From: an uncultured bacterium
GTDB lineage: Bacteria; Verrucomicrobiota; Kiritimatiellia; RFP12; UBA1067
Direction: 5' to 3'
NCBI GenBank assembly: GCA_902779075.1
Contig: CACZAK010000240.1
Location: 1 to 6,654, forward strand
DNA length: 6,654 nt
Positions 1-6,629 of the stretch are shown here, piece by piece. Each line of letters starts with the position of its first letter. The stretch's first letter is position 1. The notes beneath the pieces were generated by a model. The model was not told the DNA's origin, did no database searches, and was given only the letters and a program-made list of their open reading frames with translations. The translations under genes were made by a program, and so were the position numbers.

Positions 1-1287
1 GGCGACATCGACGCGATCACGAACGCGAACAACCTCGCGATGGTGGCGCTCAACAGCCGCATGCAGCACGAGCGCAACCACGACGACGCCTGGCTCGCCG
101 CGCGCGGCCTGAAGCGCCTCGACATCGACCCCGAGCGCGTGCAGCTGCGCTGGGCGATCGACTTCTGCGCGCAGGGCCTGCGCAACGTGGAGATCGGCCT
201 CGGCGGCGGCGCGCTCGACGGCTTCCAGATGAAGAGCGGCTTCTACATCACCGTCGCGAGCGAGGTGATGGCGATCCTCGCCATGTCCGCCGACCTCGCC
301 GACCTCCGCAAGCGCCTCTCGTGCGCGCTCCTCGTGAACGCGATCAAGCCGACGCTCATGCAGTCCGTTGAGGGACAGCCCGTGTTCGTACACGCGGGCC
401 CGTTCGCGAACATCGCGATCGGACAGAATAGCGTGGTGGCCGACCGCCTCGCCTGCGCGCTCGGCGACTACGTCGTCACGGAGAGCGGATTCGCAAGTGA
501 CATGGGCTACGAGAAGTTCTGGAACATCAAGTGCCGCTGCTCGGGCCTGAAGCCCGACGCCGTCGTGCTCGTCGCGACCGTCCGCGCCCTCAAGGCGCAC
601 GGCGGCGCGCCTGCGGTGAAGGCCGGCCTCCCGCTCGACCCCGTCTACACGCACGAGAACCTGGAGCTGCTTGAGAAGGGCTGCGACAACCTGCTCGCGC
701 ACATCGACATCATCCGCCGCAGCGGCGTGCAGCCGGTCGTGTGCCTCAACGCGTTCTACACCGACACGCCCGCCGAGCGCGACCTCGTGCGTCGCGTGGC
801 CGAAGGCGCCGGCGCGCGCTTCGCCGTGAGCGACCACTGGCTGAAGGGCGGCGAGGGCGCGCTGGACCTCGCGAACGCCGTGATCGCCGCGTGCGACGAG
901 CCGAACGAATTCGCCTTCCTCTGTGACCTCGACGAGCCGCTCGCCGACCGCATCGAGAAGCAGGTGAAGGAAGTGTACGGCGGCGACGGCGTGGACTACA
1001 CGCCCGAGGCCGCGCAGAAGCTTGCCGCCTACCAGGCGGATCCCGAGACGGCGCGTCTCCCGGTGTGCATCGCGAAGACCCAATACTCCCTCTCGCACGA
1101 CCCGAAGCTGCTCGGCCGCCCGAAGGGATGGCGTCTGCCGGTGAAGGACGTCCTGATCTACCGCGGCGCGGGACTGCTCGTGCCCGTCGCGGGCGAGATC
1201 AAGCTCATGCCGGGAACGTCCGCCTCGCCGGCCTACCGCCGCATCGACGTGGACGTGGAGACCGGACACGTGAAGGGGCTCTTCTAG
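1..1287 (+). CDS. fhs: Formate-tetrahydrofolate ligase (formyl-THF synthetase), 5' end outside window
   Basis: This cytoplasmic enzyme joins formate to tetrahydrofolate using ATP, giving 10-formyl-THF for purine and formyl-Met synthesis or, in acetogens, the methyl branch of the Wood-Ljungdahl pathway. The frame is open from base 1, and family sequence is already present there ([12 protein letters not shown], bases 1-36), so the ATG at 40 is internal and the true start lies upstream. The visible 428 codons match the C-terminal part of a family protein of about 555 residues; the missing part should carry the ATP-binding P-loop. Seen motifs are [11 protein letters not shown] (385-417), the second family signature [12 protein letters not shown] (571-606), and the typical end [10 protein letters not shown] followed by a terminal KGLF. 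No frameshift or internal stop is seen. It is the first visible gene of a plus-strand cluster, with uxaA following after 18 nt. The family call is very secure; the physiological direction is not known from sequence. Confidence 0.96.
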   Translation, partial: GDIDAITNANNLAMVALNSRMQHERNHDDAWLAARGLKRLDIDPERVQLRWAIDFCAQGLRNVEIGLGGGALDGFQMKSGFYITVASEVMAILAMSADLADLRKRLSCALLVNAIKPTLMQSVEGQPVFVHAGPFANIAIGQNSVVADRLACALGDYVVTESGFASDMGYEKFWNIKCRCSGLKPDAVVLVATVRALKAHGGAPAVKAGLPLDPVYTHENLELLEKGCDNLLAHIDIIRRSGVQPVVCLNAFYTDTPAERDLVRRVAEGAGARFAVSDHWLKGGEGALDLANAVIAACDEPNEFAFLCDLDEPLADRIEKQVKEVYGGDGVDYTPEAAQKLAAYQADPETARLPVCIAKTQYSLSHDPKLLGRPKGWRLPVKDVLIYRGAGLLVPVAGEIKLMPGTSASPAYRRIDVDVETGHVKGLF

Positions 1288-1305
1288 GCGAACGACGGCG
1301 CTGCC

Positions 1306-2679
1306 ATGGTCATCCATCCGCTCGACAACGTCGAAATTCACGAAGACGGCCATAAGTACGCCCGCCGGGCCATTCGCGCGGGGGAGAACGTGGTCAAGTA
1401 CGGCATGCCCATCGGACACGCCACGTGCGACATCGCCCCCGGCGAGCATGTGCATGTACACAACGTGGCTACGAACCTCGGCGAGACGCTTGAATACGCA
1501 TACGATCCAGATCCGGCGATTGCGGCGGTCGCGGGGCGACCGCCCTACCAGGGTGAGATGGAGCCGACTTTCAAGGGATATCGTCATCCCGATGGACGCG
1601 TGGGCGTGCGCAACGACATCTGGATCGTGCCGACTGTCGGTTGCGTGAACAACCTCTGCGAACGTCTTGCCGCCAGTTGCGGTGGCATTGCGCTCACGCA
1701 TCCCTACGGCTGTTCGCAGCTCGGCGCGGACCACGAGATGACGGCGAACCTGCTCGCCGCGCTCTGTCGCCACCCGAACGCAGGCGGCGTGCTCGTGGTG
1801 GCGCTCGGCTGCGAAAACAACACGCTCGAGTCGTTCAAAGAGCGCCTTGGCGACGTGACATCGCTCAACATTCGCTTTCTGCGCGCGCAGGATCCTGGCG
1901 ATGAATATGCGCGTGGGCTAGAACTGCTAGCGGAGCTAGATCAAGCCAGAATCAAGGAGCGCGTGGATGTGTCCGTCTCGGAGCTCGTGGTGGGACTCAA
2001 GTGCGGCGGGAGCGACGGTTTCTCGGGTCTCACGGCGAATCCGCTCGTGGGGCGCTTCAGCGACTGGCTCGTTGCGCGCGGCGGTTCCACGATCCTCACG
2101 GAGGTGCCGGAGATGTTCGGCGCGGAGACGCTGCTGATGCGTCGGTGTCGCGACCGGACGGTGTTCGAGAAGTGCGTGAAGATGGTCAACGACTTCAAGG
2201 ATTACTATGCGCGCCACGGGCAGCCCTGCTACGAAAACCCGTCGCCCGGCAACAAGGCGGGCGGCATCACCACGCTTGAGGACAAGTCGCTTGGCTGCGT
2301 GCAGAAGGGCGGCAGCTCGTGCGTGGAGGACGTGCTCGATTACGGCGAGCATGTGAAGGCGCACGGTCTTTCGCTTCTCACGGGGCCGGGCAACGACCTC
2401 GTGGCGTCAACCGTGCTCGCGGCGAGCGGGTGCCACCTTGTGCTGTTCACGACCGGACGCGGCACGCCGTTCGGCACGGTCGTGCCGACGATGAAGATCG
2501 CCACAAACACGACGCTCGCGCAGGCGAAGCCGCACTGGATCGACTGGGACGCGATGGCGAACCCGGATGTTGACGCGTTTGCCGCGAAAGTGCTGGAGAT
2601 CGCGTCCGGCGCGCCGGCGCGCAACGAGGTGGAAAATGCCCGTGGCATTGCAATCTTCAAGGACGGCGTCACGCTCTAA
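1306..2679 (+). CDS. uxaA: Altronate dehydratase (UxaA family, SAF plus dehydratase domains)
   Basis: The likely reaction is dehydration of D-altronate to 2-keto-3-deoxy-D-gluconate in galacturonate breakdown, in the cytoplasm and metal-dependent in this family. The 457 residues run from an N-terminal SAF domain (about 1-65, starting VIHPLDNVEIH and including KYGMPIGHA and GEHVHVHN) into the UxaA/GarD catalytic region. Hallmarks include GRVGVRN (97-103), PTVGCVN (109-115), THPYGCSQLG (131-140), LKCGGSDGFSG (231-241), NPSPGNKAGGITTLEDKSLG (311-330) and TTGRGTPFG (382-390). The end, IFKDGVTL, matches the conserved tail of E. coli UxaA as I recall it. The N-terminal part is about 20-25 residues shorter than in the E. 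coli protein, within the first strands of the SAF domain; short forms are known to me in other bacteria. No clear Shine-Dalgarno site precedes the ATG, so translation may depend on ribosomes ending fhs 18 nt upstream. A related sugar-acid dehydratase specificity (galactarate) is possible but less likely. Confidence 0.9.
   Translation: MVIHPLDNVEIHEDGHKYARRAIRAGENVVKYGMPIGHATCDIAPGEHVHVHNVATNLGETLEYAYDPDPAIAAVAGRPPYQGEMEPTFKGYRHPDGRVGVRNDIWIVPTVGCVNNLCERLAASCGGIALTHPYGCSQLGADHEMTANLLAALCRHPNAGGVLVVALGCENNTLESFKERLGDVTSLNIRFLRAQDPGDEYARGLELLAELDQARIKERVDVSVSELVVGLKCGGSDGFSGLTANPLVGRFSDWLVARGGSTILTEVPEMFGAETLLMRRCRDRTVFEKCVKMVNDFKDYYARHGQPCYENPSPGNKAGGITTLEDKSLGCVQKGGSSCVEDVLDYGEHVKAHGLSLLTGPGNDLVASTVLAASGCHLVLFTTGRGTPFGTVVPTMKIATNTTLAQAKPHWIDWDAMANPDVDAFAAKVLEIASGAPARNEVENARGIAIFKDGVTL
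2626..2632 (+). promoter_or_regulatory. Shine-Dalgarno site for murI, inside uxaA
   Basis: GAGGTGG lies just before the ATG at 2636. Using the GAGG part (2626-2629) the spacing is 6 nt; using the whole purine run it is only 3 nt. It lies within the last codons of uxaA and supports 2636 as the murI start over the in-frame GTG (2642) and TTG (2648) just inside. The same bases also code for conserved-region uxaA residues, so the match could be partly accidental. Confidence 0.5.
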
Positions 2680-3415
2680 TCGCAGCGCCTCATCGCCGGT
2701 CGGGTTCTTCGACAGCGGCGTGGGCGGGTTGTGCGTGCGGGAGGCGTTCAGACGGCGCCTGCCGCACGAGGATACGGTCTACATCGCCGATACGGCACAC
2801 TGTCCCTACGGGAACCGTCCGGCCGCCGAGATAGTTCGCCTCGCTCGCCAACACGTGCGCACGCTGCTCGCGCACGGTTGCAAGATGGTGGTGGTTGCCT
2901 GCAACACGGCGACGGCGGCGGCAATCGACATTCTACGCGCAACGTGGCCGGACATGCCGTTCGTGGGCATGGAGCCGGCAGTGAAGCCCGCCGTGCTGCG
3001 TTCAAAAAGCGGCGTGGTGGGCGTGCTAGCCACGCAGGGGACGTTCAACGGACGCCTCTACCGCGAAACGTGCGCGCGCTTCGCGCGCAAGACGACCGTC
3101 CTGACGTGCGTGGCGGACGAGTTCGTGACGCTCGTGGAGCGTGGCGAGACGACGGGTCCGCGTGCCGAGGGCGCTGTCCGCGCGCGAGTGGAACCGCTCC
3201 TTGCGGCGGGGGCGGACCACCTCGTGCTCGGCTGCACGCACTTCCCCCACTTGAAGCCGCTCATCGAACAGGTCGCGGCAGGGCGCGCGAAGATCGTGGA
3301 GCCCTCCGACGCCGTCGCGCGCCAGGCCGAGCGCCTCCTCGCCGCGCACGGCCTGCTCAACCCCGCCGGCGGCGCCTCGCACGTCTTCATTCGAACAGAC
3401 AGGAGAAAAGCATGA
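2636..3415 (+). CDS. murI: Glutamate racemase
   Basis: This cytoplasmic, cofactor-independent racemase converts L-glutamate to D-glutamate, a peptidoglycan precursor, so the organism probably makes a peptidoglycan wall. The 259 residues fit the family length. Seen are the first catalytic block GFFDSGVGG (Asp26), DTAHCPYGNR (52-61), the first catalytic cysteine in VACNTATA (Cys89), an FVTLVE segment whose Glu168 aligns with the conserved active-site Glu, and the second cysteine block LGCTHFP (Cys200, His202). The two-cysteine mechanism is known for the family. The start at 2636 gives a 20-residue serine/arginine-rich lead before the conserved core and overlaps the end of uxaA by 44 nt. No ATG, GTG or TTG occurs in frame between 2651 and the core, so some overlap is unavoidable. 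The end overlaps the next gene by ATGA. One oddity is that the usual Cys-Pro before the Glu block reads TCVADE here. Another Asp/Glu racemase of the superfamily is unlikely. Confidence 0.95.
   Translation: MPVALQSSRTASRSNRSASSPVGFFDSGVGGLCVREAFRRRLPHEDTVYIADTAHCPYGNRPAAEIVRLARQHVRTLLAHGCKMVVVACNTATAAAIDILRATWPDMPFVGMEPAVKPAVLRSKSGVVGVLATQGTFNGRLYRETCARFARKTTVLTCVADEFVTLVERGETTGPRAEGAVRARVEPLLAAGADHLVLGCTHFPHLKPLIEQVAAGRAKIVEPSDAVARQAERLLAAHGLLNPAGGASHVFIRTDRRKA
3401..3406 (+). promoter_or_regulatory. Strong Shine-Dalgarno site for the tandem esterase gene
   Basis: AGGAGA lies in the last codons of murI, with 6 nt between the AGGAG core (3401-3405) and the ATG at 3412. It decides the start of the esterase: the reading frame stays open far upstream through murI, but only 3412 has a ribosome site and is followed by a signal peptide. 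The start codon overlaps the murI stop as ATGA, which usually marks translational coupling. Confidence 0.8.
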
Positions 3416-4884
3416 AACTGAATCACATCCTCGCACTTGCGGCCGTGTTCGCCGCAACGACCGCGTTTGGCGCAATCCGCGCCGCCACCCCAACCGCGTG
3501 GGACGGAAAACCCGACAGCTGGCAGATGAAGCGGCACGCCGAGAAGATGCGCCAGGCCGCGGCCGGCGGCGTCAAGGTCGTGTTCATTGGCGACTCCATC
3601 ACGAACGGCTGGGAGCAGAAGGGACGCGGCCCCGAGCAGCTAAAGAAGTACTTCTCCGAGGGTGACTGGAAAATGCTCAACCTCGGCTACAGTGCCGACC
3701 GCACGGAACACGTCCTGTGGCGCCTCGACAACGGCGAGCTCGACGGTTACGAGGCGAAGTGCATCCTTCTCATGATCGGCACGAACAATGCGGGGCACTT
3801 CCAGCGCTTCGCCGACGAACCGCCGGCTGACACTATCCTCGGCATCCGGGAGATACTCAGGAGAATACGCGCGAAGCAGTCGAAGGCGAAGGTCGTGCTG
3901 ACGGCGATTTTCCCGCGCGGTGCGGGCGAGAACGACAAGTACCGCCTCCGCAGCGACGTGGTAAACCGCGAGGTGCGCAAGTTCTGCGACGGCAAGTCCG
4001 TGTTCTGGTGCGACTTCTCGGACAGGTTTCTCGATGGGCGGGGCGATACGAAATGGATCATGAAGGACCGTCTGCATCCGGGCCCGCAGGGATACGAAAT
4101 CTGGTACGAGGAGGTGAGGCCGTACATCGCGTATGCGCTATCGGACGGCAAGCTGCCGCGTCCGGAGAACCGGTTCTCAAAGGTGAAGACGGCGGCGGAG
4201 AAGGCGGAGGCAGGTCTGCCCGAGACCGTATGCCCCGCTACGCGCGTCGGCACGGCGCTTTCCGGCAAGGGCGCGTGGTGGCTCGACCGTCTTCTTCGGA
4301 AGCGCAACCAGATAGTCGCATCCAAGGGCGAGATCGACGTCGTGTTTCTCGGCGACTCCATCACGCACAACTGGGAGCGTCAGGGCAGGACCCAGCTCGC
4401 GCAGCTTGCGAAGACCTACTCGATACTCGACATCGGCTACGGCGGCGACCGCACGCAGCACGTCATCTGGCGTTGCCAGAACGGCGAGCTCGACGGCTAC
4501 AGGGCGAAGTGCGTCATGATGATGATCGGCACGAACAACGCCTATCCGCGCAACGATCCCAAGGACGTGGTGAAGGGCATTCGCCGCATCCTCGACGTCA
4601 TCGCCGAGAAGCAGCCGCAGGCCAAGGTGCTGCTGCTGCCGATTTTCGTACGCGGGGAGGGCCCGCAGAACGTCCAGCGCAAGGCAAACGACGAGGTGAA
4701 TGCGGCCATCAAGGCGTTCGCCGACGGCGAGAAGGTGATCTGGGTCGATTTCAACGCCAAGTACCTCGACGCGAAGGGCGACACGAAGTGGATCATGCCG
4801 GACCGCGTCCACCCCAACGCGGCCGGCTACAAGATCTGGGCGGAGGCCGTCCTTCCGCACTTCAAGGCGATCTGCGGAAAGTGA
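3412..4884 (+). CDS. Secreted protein with two tandem SGNH/GDSL esterase domains
   Basis: The 490-residue product begins with a Sec-type signal peptide (hydrophobic residues 6-19, likely cleavage near 20-25), so it should act in the periplasm or outside the cell. Two SGNH hydrolase domains of the PAF-acetylhydrolase-like type follow. Domain 1 (about 54-241) has GDSIT with Ser62, Gly92, GTNNA with Asn125, and Asp219/His222 in KDRLHP. Domain 2 (about 308-487) has GDSIT with Ser316, Gly342, GTNNA with Asn375, and Asp464/His467 in PDRVHP. Both active sites therefore look intact. A linker of about 65 residues (242-307), rich in charged residues early on, joins them. Such enzymes hydrolyse acyl esters, often acetyl groups on sugars; the substrate here is unknown. 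Placement in one unit with uxaA suggests removal of acetyl groups from uronate-containing or other plant polysaccharide, which is inference. A lipase or acyl-lipid esterase role is the alternative. The family is secure, the substrate is not. Confidence 0.9.
   Translation: MKLNHILALAAVFAATTAFGAIRAATPTAWDGKPDSWQMKRHAEKMRQAAAGGVKVVFIGDSITNGWEQKGRGPEQLKKYFSEGDWKMLNLGYSADRTEHVLWRLDNGELDGYEAKCILLMIGTNNAGHFQRFADEPPADTILGIREILRRIRAKQSKAKVVLTAIFPRGAGENDKYRLRSDVVNREVRKFCDGKSVFWCDFSDRFLDGRGDTKWIMKDRLHPGPQGYEIWYEEVRPYIAYALSDGKLPRPENRFSKVKTAAEKAEAGLPETVCPATRVGTALSGKGAWWLDRLLRKRNQIVASKGEIDVVFLGDSITHNWERQGRTQLAQLAKTYSILDIGYGGDRTQHVIWRCQNGELDGYRAKCVMMMIGTNNAYPRNDPKDVVKGIRRILDVIAEKQPQAKVLLLPIFVRGEGPQNVQRKANDEVNAAIKAFADGEKVIWVDFNAKYLDAKGDTKWIMPDRVHPNAAGYKIWAEAVLPHFKAICGK
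3571..4872 (+). repeat. Internal gene duplication (two SGNH units)
   Basis: The two domains are copies of one ancestor. Unit 1 spans about 3571-4134 and unit 2 about 4333-4872. Similarity persists in the DNA: the 17-mer AACGGCGAGCTCGACGG occurs at 3730-3746 and again at 4480-4496, exactly 750 nt later, and GGCGACTCCATCAC occurs in both serine blocks. Matching active-site residues are 254 (Ser), 250 (Gly, Asn) and 245 (Asp, His) residues apart, so unit 2 is slightly shorter. The protein divergence is clear, so this is not a very recent duplication. Confidence 0.9.
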
Positions 4885-4886
4885 AC

Positions 4887-4951
4887 CGCCCGATTTATTC
4901 CCCTCATGCCTTTTTGCCGGGCGTGAACGTCGCCGTGAGGGGACGTCCCCT
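4887..4951. repeat. Overlapping inverted repeats at the convergent gene ends
   Basis: Between and just beyond the two stop codons (4884 on plus, 4904 on minus) lie three inverted repeats. TCCCCTCA (4899-4906) pairs with TGAGGGGA (4936-4943). CGCCCG (4887-4892) pairs with CGGGCG (4918-4923). AGGGGACGTCCCCT (4938-4951) is a perfect 14-bp palindrome. The first and third share an arm, so they are alternatives, and the second crosses the first. They sit where transcripts from both sides should end. No U-tract follows in either direction, so this is not a textbook intrinsic terminator; a role in slowing or ending converging transcripts is only a guess. Confidence 0.4.
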
Positions 4952-6475
4952 GGTGCCGAAGCAGTTCATCGGCGTGACGGTGAAGCGCGTCTCGCCCTTG
5001 CCCAGTTCGTCAACCCGGAAATAGCAGACGTGCGGCTTCGCGTTCTTCGCGTGTCCGAGGGCGTGGTTGAAGCCTTCCGGCAGTAGCAGCTTCGTCTTCT
5101 TCTCGCCGTCCTTGGCCTCCGCCGTGAACTCGAGCGTGAAGAGACGCGCCTTGTCGTCCTTCACGACCGGCGGGACGACGACCTTGTACGATGGCCTCTT
5201 CTGGGATGGAATCGTCTCAGTGCCGTCCGGCGACTTGCCGCCGCGGTTCTTTGCCTTGACGACTGTGATCTCCAGTGCGGCGTCCGCCGGGAACTGCGGG
5301 GCGTTCATCTTCTTCGCATGTTCCGCGAAGGCGAACGGACGCGGCTCCGCCGACGGAAGCGGCATGACCCACTCCTCGCCGATGTCGAGGTTGGAGAGGA
5401 ATTCGCGGCGCTTTACCGCGATGTGGTCGTCATACACGCTCCAGAGCATGCCCTGCCTGCAGTCGCCGGGCTTGAACATGGCTAGGCCCTTCATCGCGTC
5501 GCGCTTCCAGGCGTCGGGCGCGAACGCATTGCCGTTCTCGAACCCCTGCGGAACGAACTCGCGCGACGGTATGCCCGTATAGCGGAGGGAGCTTGTGCCG
5601 ACGGACGTGAACGCGCCCTGCCAGATGGAGCGCTCGTCGGTGAGCGAGTAGTGGGAGTGTCCGGAAAACGCGACTGCGTTTGAGTAGGCCGAAAGCGTCT
5701 TGGTGACGATGCCCTTGTCATGTCCCCACGCCCAGGAGCCGTAGCAGGTGTCCTTGGGATGCGGGTGTTGCACGTAGAAGAACGGAAGGGCAGGGTCGAT
5801 CTTCTTGCCGTTGGCGGACATGAAGTCCGCGATGCGTCCGAACGCATACACCTTCTTGCCCGCTTCGGGGCCGTAGCCGCCCATGTCCCAGTGCGCGCCG
5901 ATGAAGGTGTAGCCCTTGATCTCCTTCGAGTAGATGGGCGCATACGGCTCGTGGAACACCTTCTCCCACCAGCCGGCCATGTCCTTCTGGAGAACGTGCT
6001 TCGCGCGCTCGGCGGCGTCAGGGTAGAGCTTTTCGGCGATTTTGCCGTAGTTGAAGCCTTCCCAGTCGTGGTTGCCGGTGACGAAGAACTTTGCGACGGG
6101 GCGTCCGTCTGGGTATTTGTCGTCTGGGAACACGGAGTACCAGGCCTCGGCGACGGCCATGAGGTGGGTGTCCAGGCCCTTGTCGGCCATGTCGCCCGCG
6201 ATGACGACGGCGTCGACGTTCTGGCTGCGGAACCACTCGAGCGTGTGCTTGAAGGTGAGGTTGTTGCCGAAGGCGCTCATCTCCTCGTTCGCTCCGACGC
6301 GAAGGATGTGGATGTCGGAGACGACGCCGAATTTCAGTTTCGGCACACTTGCCGCAGACGTGCCATCGGATGCGAAGAACCGGCAGCCGCTGAACGCGCC
6401 AAGCGCGCCGAACGCCGCGCCGCCGATGAAGAACTGCCTTCTTGAGATATTCATGTTCGCTTTTGGCTTGTTCAT
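4904..6475 (-). CDS. Tat-exported calcineurin-like metallophosphoesterase, putative lipoprotein
   Basis: The 523-residue product has a twin-arginine-type leader (SRRQFFIGG, 11-19), a hydrophobic stretch and a near-lipobox FSGC with Cys31, so it is probably exported folded and may be lipid-anchored. The metallophosphoesterase core (about 47-280) carries all five metal-binding blocks: SDIH (Asp54, His56), AGD (Asp95), GNHDW (Asn135, His136), QHPHP (His237) and SGHSH (His273, His275). Such enzymes use two metal ions to cut phosphate mono- or diesters; the substrate is unknown. Residues about 395-520 form a separate, probably beta-rich domain that I do not recognise. The start at 6475 is chosen because AGGAG lies 10 nt upstream; the ATG at 6454 has no ribosome site but would give a more usual short Tat leader. 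The gene has its own promoter and converges on the esterase gene. Roles in envelope phosphate recycling or removal of phosphate from extracellular polymers are possible but unproven. Confidence 0.88.
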   Translation of the reverse strand: MNKPKANMNISRRQFFIGGAAFGALGAFSGCRFFASDGTSAASVPKLKFGVVSDIHILRVGANEEMSAFGNNLTFKHTLEWFRSQNVDAVVIAGDMADKGLDTHLMAVAEAWYSVFPDDKYPDGRPVAKFFVTGNHDWEGFNYGKIAEKLYPDAAERAKHVLQKDMAGWWEKVFHEPYAPIYSKEIKGYTFIGAHWDMGGYGPEAGKKVYAFGRIADFMSANGKKIDPALPFFYVQHPHPKDTCYGSWAWGHDKGIVTKTLSAYSNAVAFSGHSHYSLTDERSIWQGAFTSVGTSSLRYTGIPSREFVPQGFENGNAFAPDAWKRDAMKGLAMFKPGDCRQGMLWSVYDDHIAVKRREFLSNLDIGEEWVMPLPSAEPRPFAFAEHAKKMNAPQFPADAALEITVVKAKNRGGKSPDGTETIPSQKRPSYKVVVPPVVKDDKARLFTLEFTAEAKDGEKKTKLLLPEGFNHALGHAKNAKPHVCYFRVDELGKGETRFTVTPMNCFGTRGRPLTATFTPGKKA

Positions 6476-6485
6476 TTTATCTGTG

Positions 6486-6490
6486 CTCCT
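6486..6490 (-). promoter_or_regulatory. Shine-Dalgarno site for the metallophosphoesterase gene
   Basis: On the minus strand AAAGGAGC contains AGGAG, followed by a 10-nt spacer to the ATG at 6475. The spacing is slightly long but the match is strong, and no comparable site precedes the other candidate start at 6454. This supports the longer protein with seven extra residues before the twin-arginine leader. Confidence 0.65.
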
Positions 6491-6507
6491 TTGATGACTT
6501 CGGCGAA

Positions 6508-6536
6508 ATTCTACCAGAACACTCCCCGCCTTGCAA
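6508..6536 (-). promoter_or_regulatory. Sigma70-type promoter for the metallophosphoesterase gene
   Basis: Read on the minus strand, TTGCAA (6536-6531, 4 of 6 to the -35 consensus) is followed by a 17-nt spacer and TAGAAT (6513-6508, 5 of 6 to the -10 consensus). Transcription would start near 6501, giving a leader of about 25 nt that includes the Shine-Dalgarno site. The arrangement, spacing and position all agree, and the surrounding DNA is AT-richer than the genes. No operator-like repeat overlaps it. Confidence 0.6.
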
Positions 6537-6555
6537 CTACTCTGTTTCCCTACTG

Positions 6556-6581
6556 CCCGCCCCACCCTTGCCTACCCGCCC
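6556..6581 (-). other. Putative G-quadruplex motif upstream of the promoter
   Basis: The plus strand has five C-runs: 6556-6558, 6560-6563, 6565-6567, 6575-6577 and 6579-6581, separated by 1, 1, 7 and 1 nt. The minus strand therefore satisfies the standard pattern of at least four runs of three G with loops of up to 7 nt. It begins 20 nt upstream of the -35 box, at about -55 to -80 from the inferred transcription start, on the non-template strand of the phosphoesterase gene. Next to it is a 10-bp palindrome CGCCCGGGCG (6577-6586), which could compete by forming a hairpin. Function is unknown. Confidence 0.4.
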
Positions 6582-6629
6582 GGGCGCATCTGTGTTTTCA
6601 CCCAAGCGCATTGGGATTTGGAAACAACC

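Noticed and set aside
1288..1305. Promoter or regulatory site between fhs and uxaA
   Set aside because: The 18-nt gap has no -10/-35 pair, no hairpin and no clear Shine-Dalgarno site; co-transcription is the simpler reading.
1936..2364. 142-codon minus-strand open frame inside uxaA
   Set aside because: It is antisense to the most conserved part of UxaA and His/Arg/Ala-rich, as expected from the complementary strand.
2731..3411. Long upstream extension of the esterase reading frame through murI
   Set aside because: It is read in another frame over a clear murI gene, is Arg/Ala-rich as expected of GC-rich shadows, and the real start at 3412 has a Shine-Dalgarno site and signal peptide.
4887..4923. 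Intrinsic terminator made from CGCCCG/CGGGCG
   Set aside because: The stem is only 6 bp with a 25-nt loop, and the T-run lies inside the loop rather than after the stem.
4008..5024. 338-codon plus-strand open frame over the second half of the esterase
   Set aside because: Composition is the Arg/Gly/Ala/Pro-rich pattern of a frame-shadow in GC-rich DNA, it overlaps a gene with intact motifs on the same strand, and it shows no family motif.
5720..6445. 241-codon plus-strand open frame antisense to the phosphoesterase
   Set aside because: It mirrors the minus-strand codons, contains no recognisable motif and has no ribosome site; the minus-strand gene has every catalytic block.
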